From Lyophyllum atratum (Eukaryota > Basidiomycota > Agaricomycetes > Agaricales > Lyophyllaceae), in the NCBI GenBank assembly GCA_014905825.1, contig JACGCN010000084.1, positions 22,924-86,923 of the forward strand: a stretch of DNA of 64,000 nucleotides, written 5' to 3'. A program made the translations under genes and the position numbers. Positions 1 to 11,753 of the stretch are shown here, piece after piece (the stretch's first letter is position 1; every line of letters starts with the position of its first letter). The notes below the pieces were generated by a model. It was not told the DNA's origin. It did no database searches and worked only from the letters and a program-made list of their open reading frames with translations.

Positions 1-2176
1 TGCCCTGTGGACCCCTCGCGAATCGTCATCGCTGGTGATTCAGCGGGTGGAGGCCTTTCTCTCGCCCTTCTTCAAGTCATCCGTGACAGTAATTTGCCCA
101 TGCCCGCGGGTGGTGTGCTTATTTCTCCGTGGTGCGACCTAACCCACTCCCTCCCTAGTGTTCATACCAATACATCCACGGTAAGTTTCTGCCCCTCGTT
201 TCCTGGATATTAAATGTATCCCCATAGGACGTGATGCCTGAATGGGGGCTATCTTTGCAGAAGCCTAGCGTGCTATGGCCGCCGCCTCCTGAAGAGTTTT
301 CTAACCGTGTTCACGCTTCTTTGAGGTCGCGTATTCGCGAAGTTTTCCGAACAGATCAACCCTATGATCCCACAGCCACTATGCTCTCTATGGCACAATC
401 CCCAATACCAGCTGGGCGTCCTGTCGATGTCGGTACTACCACCTCTCTTCCCACTTCGCACCCTCACTGCGACCAATCCATATCACTCCTGGCTCGTTCT
501 GGCGAGCGTTTGTCTACTACCAATCAGCTGCACATGTACACTCAGAACAGCCTCCTTGCACACCCCCTCGTTAGCCCTGTATTGTCCTATCTTGGCGGCC
601 TACCGCCTCTGTTAATCATCGCCAGTGACAAGGAGGTTCTGAGGGATGAGATTGTGTATACGTGGGTCAAAATAGTTCAAAACAGCGCAGGAATTGGTTG
701 ACCGTCGGTTTGACAATAGGGCCCATAAGGCTGCTAATCCAGACAAATACCCCATCAACGATCAAACGCGAGCACTCTACCCTGCCCTTAATGGAATAGA
801 AGGTCGCCACCAGGCAACGAAAGTTCATTTACAAATTTACGATGGTAACTGTCCTATCTCAAAGTCTACCTTATGGATGGCTGATTACGTGCACAGATGC
901 AGCCCATGTTTTACCTGTCCTGTTTTCGTTCACGACTCCTGCTAAATTTTGTTTCCGAGCCATTGCAACATTTTGCAGACACGTCACTGGGATCTCCCCG
1001 TCTCCCTCAAGCCCTCCCTCCAGCCCCCTGAACTCATCCTTCCCGAGTCTGGTGCAGCGATCGTCCTTTGGGACCAGGAATTCCAAAAATAAGACGCGGA
1101 AAGCATCATATAAGACTACCACAAGCGCCGATGCAGATGAGAGTCAGACTCATACTTCAACTACCTCGGAGCCACCCAGGAGGCAGTCCTTAAGACGCTC
1201 GTTATCCTCCAGCATTTGTCGTGCAACCTCTATGATACGCCCACGACCATCTTCCCGAGCACGAAGCGAAGTTGGCGTACCTGGAGCTATTGCAGAGACA
1301 CCACCGCCCCTCCCGCTGCGAGAAGATTCGACGACGTCGAGCGATGTTGGAGGTCCTCGGTTCCAAAGTGATCCGTCTACACCGCGGAAGGTAGAGGATA
1401 TAAGCGCCCTTACTGCAGGTCACCCGTATGTCTACGGATCCTCTCCGGTTAGTGCAAGCGATGAACCGCAATGAACATGTTCCTGACAATGGACCTAGGA
1501 CACCGCATGGGATGGTGCCATGATACGAGAGCGCATCTCTACCCAGGGGATCATCCGGCCACTGGAACCCGAGCTTGAACTCGAGGCCCTATCCGTCAAT
1601 CACGAAACAATCGGCCGGATGTCCGAGCTCACGCTACGCCGGTATCTTGACGCGCGAATAAAATTCGATAAGAAGTTCGCGCACACGATTCTACAAATCG
1701 AACGAGACCGACGCCACAATCTGAAGCTCGCCAAAAAGGACACCAAACGGAACATGGCTCTTCTCCATCATTCTCTCATGCGTGAAGGGGGGAGTGATGA
1801 GGCTGGTCGGGCGACTCCGCACGGAATCAAGGAGGGTCTGCTTCCATCGACTGGGAGTTGGAACTGGGCATGGATTCTTGATGGGGAAGAGCGACCTCCT
1901 CCTAGCAGCATTGTCGCAAGACGAGACACCGCTGAGGCACGACGCTTGGCCAAGGTTGCCGACCAATCTCTTCTGCAGGAGGATCAAGCGCTGAGCGGGA
2001 ACAGATTTTGGTCGGCGGTTGTGGACTTTTTAACTATTACGCCTGACAGGGATAAACCCGAGTCGACCAACGTTGTGCCACGCCTGACTAAACGCGCATC
2101 GGTGTTGTCTCGATTTCTCAGTCGAGAACGTCTCGTGCCTCGGAAGGAGAGGGATGACGCGCAGCCCGTGCTTTAG
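1..2176 (+). CDS. alpha/beta-hydrolase, HSL/arylacetamide-deacetylase type (5' end missing)
   Basis: A hydrolase or esterase of the hormone-sensitive-lipase family; its substrate cannot be read from sequence. The window enters the gene just before the nucleophile elbow GDSAGG (about bases 28-45). The upstream HGG oxyanion motif lies off-window. Four introns at 181-227, 662-719, 845-896 and 1448-1498 restore one frame. The acid residue of the triad is likely in SDKEVLRDE (about 627-650) and the histidine in [10 protein letters not shown] just after intron 3. After the fold there is an unusual tail of about 370 residues: first Ser/Thr/Pro-rich and disordered, then a basic, probably helical stretch ([19 protein letters not shown] and following) ending at TAG 2176. 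Fungal hydrolases of this family often carry such tails, of unknown role. The next gene, CTR9, is convergent, 326 bp away. Confidence 0.85.
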
Positions 2177-2502
2177 GTCGTGTTCATTATCCTAATTTAC
2201 TTGTAAGTAACCATGTTGTTTATGTTGTAGTACACTCGTTGTAATATCTGCTTCCTATGGCCTTCACCTTGCCTTCCCCTGAACAATTAAAATGGTGCTC
2301 GCGGCATTGCAAGACCCGAGTCTCTCGAAGAATTCACGTACTCATATTAGTCCATCGATCTCTTTGTTGTGGACGAGATACAAACTCAAGTACGTTGCCT
2401 CCTCACTGTCGGGTCGGATGTCCGAGAACAATGCTAACATACAATTATACAATGCATATACGACAACAAGAACGCAGGAGACTAATGCAGAGATATATCA
2501 GG

Positions 2503-5500
2503 TCATGACATCTCGTCATCTGTATCAGAGAGCATCGCTTTACTTTTGCTAAACAGTGGCACGATTAGTTGGCTTGACTGGATATTTACATATGACGAAT
2601 TCACGTACAACTGCTTCTTCTGAGGTCTCGTCGCCTCCTCCTCATCATCATCTCTGACTACCCGTTTCTTCGCAGCGCGCTGGAGGAAAGAACCGGTTCA
2701 GACTCAGGTTCTATACAGAAATTTTGACCATACCTTCTTCGCCGGTTTCTCAGCATCGTCATCCTCACTGAATACAGCCTGCTCTTCCGTATCCCCTTCA
2801 GCTTCAGAAGCAGGTTTCTTTAGTTTTCCTCGCCTCTTCTTCTTTGGCTCGCCCTCTTCCCCGCTACCTACGTCAGTCTTGGGTTTCCGGGTTTTCTTCG
2901 GCTTCCGCTCACGCTCCTCGTCGCTCTCCATTCTAACTTCCCTCGTCCACTCCATTGCTTGCTCTCGTGCTTTCTTCCTTTCTTCCGCCAACTCTTCTGC
3001 CTCCTTCCGCAATTCGGTCATCCGCACACGCTGGGTGCTTGTCAGACATCAATGAACATGACATGAAGGTCGTGACTCACTTCCTGTGCCTCCAGGCGAT
3101 CCTTCTCCTCCTGACGCTTGCGTCTCGCTGCGTCAACCCTAGCCTGTGCGTCCGCCTCGAATTGCCGTTGCGCCGCGAGGTGTTCGTCGCCTTTCCGCAA
3201 CATGTTATCGCCGTATTTCCGGCGCTGGTCCGCGATGTCTCGATTGTAAGGGACCATGGGCGACTTATCAGATGCTAGCGATGCGAATAACCTAAGAAGA
3301 ATCAATAAGACATGCTTGGGAAAGGCATTAAGAAGCACACCTCTGTGCATGAGCGGCCTGATCAATGACTCGTTGTAGGTCGCGCAAAGAGCGCTTGGCT
3401 GCACTGATTGCAAACAACATTTCCGCGGCTTTCTGCTGGATCATGGCAATATTGTAGACAATTGCCTTGTCATTCGGTTGTATGTGGTATGCCTGTGTTT
3501 CAGACCATCGTAAGATTTATGGAAGACCGCAGTTACGCCAATAAGCATACCATTTGAACATATCGCAGGGCTTGGTTCATTGCTATAAATGATTGATCCT
3601 TTGTTGCTTTTGCATACCAAGATCTACACAGACAAAGCAGGATTGGCACGTTGTGACCGTCATGATAACGTGTCAAAGCCGTCTCATACTACATAAGAAC
3701 AGTGAGGAGCAACATCAGACCGCAAGGAAATAACAACTCACGCTTTCGATCGCCCGGTCAAATTCATCGCGGGCATAATAACAATGCCCCATGTTGAAAT
3801 AGACGCTACCATCGTCGATTGACTCTCGGACTTTCGCGAAGACGTCAAGGGCTTCACGCGCATTTTTCAGACGTTTCTGTGCCTCATCCGCTCCGGTTGG
3901 GCTAAGCGCACCGCCAAGAGAGCCGAGGGCATCTTCGGCTGTTACGATAGCCAGTCCTTGTGCAGCGAAAGCACATAGTGGGTCGAGATGTAACGCCTTC
4001 TCATAGAATTCTGCAGTTCGTTGGAAGCCGCGCCGGCGCTCTTCTGTGCCCTTGGATGTCGTGTCGCGGCTTTCGCGAGCTTGGTGGTACATGATCCAAC
4101 CGGCCGCGCAGAGCGAGTAGACGTCATGCTTATCGTGATCTTTCAGTGTTGCAAAAACGAAATCTTTGGCGGGTTTCGGAAGGTTCGTCTGGATCAGGAA
4201 GTAGGTATAGAATGCACGAAGATTGAGGTTATTGTTTTGCGAGGCAAGACATTGTTTAAGGAGGTCGTGAGCGTCGTTGTGACGGTTGAGGTTTGCAAGC
4301 ATCTGAGCTTGGCGAATTTTGGCTGTTACACATCGGGTCAAAGGTGTTCAAGTAAGGTCATCAAAGGGGTAACATACCGTCCACATATTCGGGGTGCCGT
4401 GATACGAGCTTATCATATGCGTCGTTTGCAAAGGACTCCTCTCCTTGGTCCTCGTACACTCTGGCCAGGTTATACAAGACTGTAGTCGATATAGCTTCCC
4501 CTGCGTCAGTCCCAAGTCCAGATGCGCTGATGAGAGCTTTCTCATAGAGTGACCTTGCGTCCGGGAAGTGTTCTTCCAAATGATGCAGGGCCGCAATGTT
4601 ATTCAAGAGGCGAGGGTCAATGCGTCCAGTACCTTCGCTGATCCGGAGGGTCTCCTTAAGGGCTTTTCCCATCCGCTCTAGGCTCTCGCCTTGCCATAGA
4701 CGTGCAATCTCAACATGCATTTCCATATCTTCGGTGATGTTGCGCGACGCCTTTGTTGGAGGTTGTCCACTTGTACGGACATCTTCAATTTCGAGGCCTT
4801 TGGCGACGCGATCGAAAAGATCGCGTGCCTTAGTCCGTTCTTGAGCGACGTCAGAACTGGAAACGCCAGGGCGTGGGTGGGCGCGAAGTGACGCAAGCAT
4901 CACGGTCGCTTCCATAGAACGCTGGGGGTTCGGCGCCTGGAGAAGGGTGTCCAGTGTGTGAATGGCCGCGGCCATCTCATCTAACAATGCGTATCAGTTA
5001 ACAAGTTACATGAAGTCCTTGTAGCGATTTTGGCTGACCGTTCTGCATTTGCATTTGAGCTAACCCGATTGCGCCTAAGATGTGTTTGGGCTGCCCTTCA
5101 ACAGCTGAAGAGTAATACTTCGTAGCATGGGTCACTGAGCCTTCGGCATGCGATACACGGCCTGCCCTCAAATACCCTTCGGTGAGGACAGTGAGTGTGT
5201 CGGCGAACTGGATGGTTCGCTCCGCGAGTTTCAGGGCCTGTGAAGGAAGGTGAACAGGTTGATCATGAGATCACAACACACTTACTCGTGTGTAGTTACC
5301 CTTCCGTAAAAATACCTCACATAATGCATTGGCGGCGGCAGCACTTCTTTGGTTGGCATTGAAAGCCTCCCCGATGAGCTTTGTACCTTGCAGGAAGAGA
5401 TTTGTCCGATCAGTCTCAGTTTGATTGTCGTTCTTGCTGGAATTGATGGCATCCAAACCAAGCAGTAGTTGAGCTGGCCATTCGGACGGGTTCTAATACA

Positions 5501-6500
5501 AAGTTAGCCCTTAGAGCATTTGGCCGACTTCCTCTTTGCTTACCACCTCCAAACTGCGCTGCCACGCTGCCAGGGCCTTTGGCTTGTGGTCCAAGGCCCA
5601 AAAACACAACCCGATACCTATTCGAGGGTCAGGTATACAATGAGGGTTGTATCTCAAAACGTCCTGGAAGATCTTAAGAGCATCCCGAAAGTTCCTTCGG
5701 GCGTATAGAATCCGCGCCTGAGAATGTCAGCTAGAACTGAGAGACCGGGGAGAAGATGACATACCTTCCCCAGAAGTGCGACGAGATTTGTGGGCTTCTC
5801 AATTAAAACGCCATCGAACGAACGTAGCGCATCATCCATGGACCTGGTAGCAAGTTGTTGGATACCTTGAGAGACCCATGAAAACGGTTAATTCAAATAA
5901 GACCAGGAAATATTCCATACCACGCGTCAAAAATGATAGCGTCCCACCCACACCTTCTCCTGACTCTGCCCCCACCCTCTCGCCTGTATTGAGCAACTGG
6001 GCTGCTTCGCGATAGTATTCTTCCTTTGACTTCTCACCGGTCATGACATCTTGGCCTGTTAGGCGGCGAAATGTTGTAAGAGGTTGTGCAAGTAGAAAAG
6101 AATGGTAGATACTCACGAGCGTCAGGTAGAACGAGTTTGGGAGCTTTCCGAGCATATGCAATCTGTATATTGGCGAGCAGAGAATATATAGGCAGGAGAG
6201 AAGAGGCAGATCCATTCGCTTGGAATGCTACAGGAAGTATTAGATAGGCTTCAAGGAGCATCGCGGCCACACACATTCGATAGCACTGCGCGCAATTTTC
6301 TCTGCTGCTTCCAGATATCCTCGACGCCAGTACTCTCCAGCCAACTTCGTCCAAACCCATATCTTGCATTGTCCATCCTTTAACAGGTCCAAGACATCCT
6401 CGGGGTTTGGATCAAGGTTATCAAGGTCAATTGTAATGACTTCTTGACCGCCAAGCTCGATATCCACTGAACGTCCGGGAGGTGCGAGGTCATCCATCAC
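2503..6500 (-). CDS. CTR9: Ctr9, TPR scaffold subunit of the RNA polymerase II Paf1 complex
   Basis: Ctr9 is the tetratricopeptide scaffold of the nuclear Paf1 complex, which couples Pol II elongation to histone modification. ATG at 6500 begins MMDDLAPPGRSVDIEL, followed by the typical Ctr9 N-terminus ending in a WTKLAGEYWRRGYLEAAEK TPR unit. TPR repeats then fill most of the protein. The last third is a charged coiled coil (KRQEEKDRLEAQE, ELRKEAEELAEERKKAREQ) and a Lys/Glu/Asp-rich tail. About a dozen introns of 50-65 nt split it. The final exon is tiny: splicing at about 2542-2602 joins QKKQ to FKSKAMLSDTDDEMS and stop at 2503-2505, the usual FKSK.xxSDxDDE end of the family. Coding length is about 1,080 residues, normal for Ctr9. 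All exons join without frame breaks. It is divergent from RPS0 across a 976-bp gap. Confidence 0.95.
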
Positions 6501-7476
6501 GTCGGTCTAGATTCGGGGCTCCAGATATGATACGTTTCACGGGTATGAAGCGGACGTTGACCCAGATGGCGAGGAAGTCGGGCGTCAGTCTGGGTCAGTG
6601 GAGTCGCGTAGCTTTGAACTTGAACGGGAATTCTGCAATTTCCCAGTTGTTTACTCTTGTATACCAACGCCTTCCTTGGTACATCATTTACGCTCGCTAG
6701 TCAACTAGTCATATTGGATCAATGTATGTTGAACGTTCAACGTCCGAACTTTGAAGTACATCGTTTCCTCGAAAATGCGCAGGCACGATTTTTGGGTCGT
6801 CATACGAGAGGATGAAATGTGCCGCTAAGAACCTTATGACAAGCCGAAAGGGTTATTTATGTCCGGCACCTAAATTAAGAGGCACATTAGTACGGTGACC
6901 GATATCGACGCGAGGGAAAGGTCTCAACAAGGTCTCAATTGCTGGGAAATCTCGTAGCAAAGATATTTAATTCCTCAGCGACTTTGACAGGACACATACA
7001 GAACGAGGGAACTCAGGGGAACTCAGACTCAGAGGGACTGAAGGTAATTTGAAGAGGAAGTGAAGAAGAAGTCAGGTTTCGCCTGTGCGCTTAGAGATAG
7101 GCGTAGTTTCCAGTGAAAGAATGGTATATGGTGATTGCAAGGCCTGGCCAGAGGCGTAACGATACTATTACTAGCTGCGACATGTTGAAGTTTTGAGGAG
7201 CAAAGGCAACTTGTTGTGATTTGGCTTGATCGTGTAATCTAAGCGTGGGAGCAAACTCTTTCCCACCCCGGCAAACTCTACCAGCAGCCAAACCTACCCA
7301 AAACCGACCGTGAACGTCGTTCAAGCCGACCTTAAGCCCCGCAGCTTCACGGTATGTCTCTATCATGATGCATATACCCCCAGGAAGAAGAACGAAGCGA
7401 TTCGAGCATGTTCGAGGGTGGATGCGTTTTGTTGGTGTCGGATGTTGACGATTCGATTTGCAACAGGTTTTACAAC
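6501..7476. promoter_or_regulatory. divergent intergenic region between CTR9 and RPS0
   Basis: This 976-bp non-coding stretch lies between two genes transcribed away from each other, so it should hold both promoters and 5' leaders. Open frames inside it (for example minus-strand 7091-7495) resemble no known protein and have no conserved start. I see no clear TATA box. A leader intron for RPS0 is possible but cannot be proven from sequence alone. Confidence 0.5.
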
Positions 7477-7838
7477 ATGGCCTCGAAGCTACCATCCGTT
7501 CTTGCCGCTACCGAGGAGGAGATTCAGCTCCTTTTGGCTGCGCAATGCCACATCGGCACCAAAAACTGCGATAAGCAGATGGAGCCCTACGTTTGGAAGA
7601 GGAGGAATGACGGTACGTCTACTCTTAACGAGAACTCATCTTTCGGCTACAGCTGGTATCTTCAGGAATCCATATCCTCAACATTGGCAAAACCTGGGAG
7701 AAGCTTGTCCTCGCGGCTCGCATCATCGCCGCCGTCGAGAACCCTAACGATGTTTGTGTCATTTCGGCCCGCCCCTACGGACACCGTGCCGTCCTCAAAT
7801 ACGCTGCCAACACTGGCGCTCAAGCTATTGCCGGCCGT

Positions 7839-7870
<32 letters not shown>

Positions 7871-8479
7871 GCGGTCGTTCAAGGAGCCCCGACTTATCAT
7901 TGTGACCGACCCCCGCGTTGATCACCAGGCAATCCGTGAAGCGTCTTACGTCAACATCCCCGTTATCGCTCTCTGCGATACTGATGCGCCCCTCAAATTC
8001 GTCGATGTCGCCATCCCTACGAACAACAAGACAAGACACTCGATCGGTCTCATCTGGTGGTTGTTAGCTCGTGAGGTCTTAAGACTCAGGGGTACCATTC
8101 CCCGTACCAGCGACGGATGGAATGTCATGGTGGATATGTTCTTCTACAGGGATCCCGAAGAGGTTGAGAAGCAGCAACAAGAGGAAGCGGCGGCTAAGCT
8201 TGCCGCCCAGCAGGGTGCTGCCGTTGAGGGTGCTGCCGAGCAGTGGGATGTGGCTGGTGCTACTCAAGTTGGAGGTATCAACCCTGCCTTGGCCGGGGAT
8301 GGTGGTAAGATTGAGTTCTTAGTAGCGCTCTGCCTTTGCTCATTTTTCATGTTCAAGGTGCTCTCGACTGGGCTGCCGAGCCCGCCCCCGGCGGGCAGAC
8401 CGACTGGGCTGCTGAGCCTACTGCTGCTGGTGGATGGGGCGCAGAGACGGCCACTCCTGGCGCGACCGGATGGGATTAG
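7477..8479 (+). CDS. RPS0: 40S ribosomal protein uS2 (RPS0 / RPSA)
   Basis: Cytosolic small-subunit ribosomal protein needed for 18S rRNA maturation and for 40S assembly. Exons 7477-7612, 7666-8304 and 8358-8479 join cleanly into 298 residues, the normal fungal size. The start [20 protein letters not shown] is typical, as are [54 protein letters not shown] and [16 protein letters not shown]. The C-terminal tail carries the family's acidic tryptophan repeats ([28 protein letters not shown]). Introns are GT-AG with phases that restore the conserved DGIHILNIG and GDGGALDW junctions. The next gene, the Afi1-like one, starts 205 bp downstream on the same strand. Confidence 0.97.
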
Positions 8480-8684
8480 CCGTTTTGACTATCTATTATG
8501 CGGATCGTGTAGTCACCAAAATGATAGCATTCCCTTCTATGCATTCGTATCCAACCTAAGCTTCATTGACTGCAATGTATGTAATTGGGATGGATAAGAT
8601 GGTAAGATCAGTGGTAGCTTATATAACTGCTGTGAGCTCCATTAAGGTTATTTCGGCATCAAACATGGCCACCTCTGTCTTGCC

Positions 8685-11600
8685 ATGGGCAGCAATGGAA
8701 ACCACTGTTCTTTTGTTCTCCTCGCCGAGTTTCACATCTTCGAGGGAGCGCAGCTAAAATATCAGTTTCCTCAACCGTTAGGCGTCGATGAGGGGTGCGA
8801 GACCTGGTAATTTTGAGGATAATGCGTTAACCAACCACTTTGCAGGGTTCTTGCCATGTCCATGCTGCCCGATGGGGCGGAGACGCAACTAGACGACTGG
8901 ACGATCTTCTTTCTCAACCAGACCCCTTTCAATACGATCTCCCCCGTGTTGGCACTCGACACACCGGAAGTGAAAGCGGTTCCTCTACCTGGTGAACACC
9001 GAGATCTCGCGACAGACAAGCCAGATCTACTATGTGTTCTGAACCTGGTTCGGACGAAGCACGATAAGACCTGGGATCGGTGCGTGCTATAGACCTAATC
9101 TCATCCCTCGTACTTGATGATCTTGCCCTTTGGTAGGGGTGCCAAGGTTCTTGCGCTCGCCATTTGTACAAGACACCCATTTATACAGATATTCAAGGTG
9201 TGTCTAAGATCAATATTGTATCACAAGTTTACTCAAACCCGTTTTCTCGATTCTCAAGCCCTTTCTACTGATGGCTCTCGACGACTACTTTTCAGATCCA
9301 TCTCAGGACTGCCTCGCCCGTCTTTTCGACGCAGTCAACGCGATGGACCTATCTGGAGCTCCCCTTCTGACACGCCAGGAAAAGCTTGTCATGCGTTCAT
9401 CGGAGAGGAAAGATATCTTTTCGGAGAAGTTCGCTCATCTGGCGCCTCGCGACACGCAACAGAATTGGAACGGGAGCAATCCTGGATCCGGAGCAAAATC
9501 GATCATGCAACACCGGTCCACAAACTCAGGAGAGTCGTATTCAAGTTTTGAGGAGGGAGTTCTCTCGCGACATCGAGAACGGGCTCAGGATGAAATCCGC
9601 GCACGTGAACGAGAGCTGCCACAGAGACGAGATCGTAACGAGACGGACAGTTCCACGGTCGCGGCTTCAGCACATCCCGGAAGTACCAACCAGGAGTCCC
9701 TTGATGATTCGTCTTTTTCTCTCGGAGGAAGCGCTGTCTGGGTTGGGGACGAGAGCGGTCTTGACCTTGCAGTCAAAGACAACGGTGACGCTTCGAGTGT
9801 AATCTCCTTGGTTGGCAGCAACACGATGGTCGCATCCTCTCGAAAACGCCGATCTACCGACGCATCTTCCCTGTCTTCTCAAGCTCACTCTAGAGACAAC
9901 ATGGTGCGAGCGCCAGGAAATGCGATGCCGTCATATTATGATCCCCATTTACGTTCTGGACTGGCGAAGGATACCCACTTTTATCACACCAGTGTAGCTT
10001 ACAAGGATCACCAACTCCCAATCAAGATGCCCCTTTCAACTTTTCCAGAAGAAGTTGGAGATGTGCGTGGCTCACTCCTCTGTCACTTCCTGACGAATGC
10101 GTGTTGATGCAAAATTCTAGTACTCCCTCATCACTCTTATCAAGGAGTTCTCCTCCCACCAACTTGTTTCGGGACCCCAACATTCTCATTTGCATACCAA
10201 TGGACCACAAACGCATCCGATTATTATCTTGTTCAATGCCCTCGTCACCGGAAAACGTATCATCTTCCTCGGCCACAAAAGACCTGCTGGCGAAGTGTCG
10301 AGCTTCGTCCTTTCGGCCTGCGCCCTCGGCTCTGGTTGTGGGGCTATACTCAGAGGCTTCATCGAACGCGCATTTCCGTATGCTAATCTCAACAACAGAG
10401 ATGAATGGGAATCCGTGTACGCGTCTACACTTCCTTCACCGTTTTCTATTGCTCATATCATGCCAGGCCAGCATACATAGCAGGTGTGACGAACCCAATC
10501 TTTGAAGCTTTGGGTGCTTGGGATCTCCTTCTAGTTATTGGTGCTGGGACCGTCACCGTAGCTAAGGATATCCACTCCACGTACCCAGTCACTCCTACCC
10601 CGAGTTTCGCGGCGCCCGTGATCACTCGGAGTGGGACACTCAAGGCTGAATCCTCGATAGGGAGTGAAGAGGACGGGCGGGTGGGGCCAAGCCAAGGGGG
10701 GAAACCTGACTATATCAAGGCTGACAACAACGCCGACAAACTCTTCATTGAAGATGTTAGTAAACTGATCTTTATCATCCATGCCTGTCCTGGCTTACAT
10801 GCTATTAAGCTCCGATCAGCTATCGATGACCACTTTGGCGAAAGCCTCGTGAGGATGCGTTTTACGGAGTATGTCACGCGATTTGTACGCCTGGCGTCCC
10901 GATACGAGGAAGAAGTCACCGGCTCCACCAGGATTGGATTCTCATCTTCTTCATTTACGGAGCTCCCGGGACGCCACCCGCAGTTAGGGAGTGGCATTGC
11001 GTTCCCCGACGAAGCGACGTGTGTCAAGGAGCTTACTGCAAATGCGCAACGCATCGAGGCTTGGCGGAAAACGAACAGTTACCAGTACTGTGTTGCGGTG
11101 AATACACTGCCCTGGCTGCTATATTTAACATTTCACGCTACTTACGAGTCAAACCAGGATGTTGCGAAGTTTCAGACGAACAGTGCAATCAAAGGATTCG
11201 ATGTTTTGCACCAGCTCTTCCGGCTCAGGCACGCGAAGACGATGCCTGACTCTGAGGCATCTACAATTATGCGTACCTTCGCGGATAATGTCAAGACGTA
11301 CGAACAGGTAGTCGAGGTGGGTCTGCTTTCAAATACCATCTATTTATGCCGAATGACAAGACGTTCCTGAAATCCGTAGCTGTTATCATACCTTATACCC
11401 TACGGTGGCGGACTTCTGCATCTGGGTTTTGGTCTCTTCCACCAAAAGGAGGCGGTCCGAGAGTCTACCGTCGATCTTTTTAACCAGCTTCGCGCTTATC
11501 CCGTACGTGGAAAACAGTCTTGCACCCCGACTTTCGGAGATGAAGCGCTTACATTGTCTTCCGCGACCAGGTCGGTGTGCTTTTCCTCCAGTCGCTCAAC

Positions 11601-11753
11601 CACTTCCAGCGATATGCCTATGTCCGCCAGGCCCACTCCCGAGAAAAGCGGACACTGAGTGAGCAACAACAGCACCAACAGTCTGCTCAACCATTTCCCT
11701 CACGAGCACATTCAAACTCTATCGTTGGAGGGGGATTGAACGGCTCCTTTTAG
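8685..11753 (+). CDS. Afi1/SPA-domain (DENN-type) polarity and vesicle-trafficking protein
   Basis: Homologous to yeast Afi1, which anchors the small GTPase Arf3 at the polarised plasma membrane; SPA (stabilisation of polarity axis) is a DENN-type module. ATG 8685 gives MGSNGNHCSFVLLAEFHIFE, then QLKYQFPQPLGVDEG spliced (intron 8795-8845) to VLAMSMLPDGAETQLDDW. Further introns at 9080-9136 and 9198-9258 restore VLNLVRTKHDKTWDRGAK and HPFIQIFKPFLLMALDDYF. The core then reads FPEEVGD / YSLITLIKEF, HPIIILFNALVTGKRIIFLG, RPAGEVSSFVLSACALGSG and AYIAGVTNPIFE, all hallmark Afi1/SPA segments. A disordered insert of about 200 residues (roughly 9500-9950) separates the two halves. The C-terminus ends in a Gln-rich tail and TAG at 11751-11753. 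About 900 residues; no frame breaks. Confidence 0.88.
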
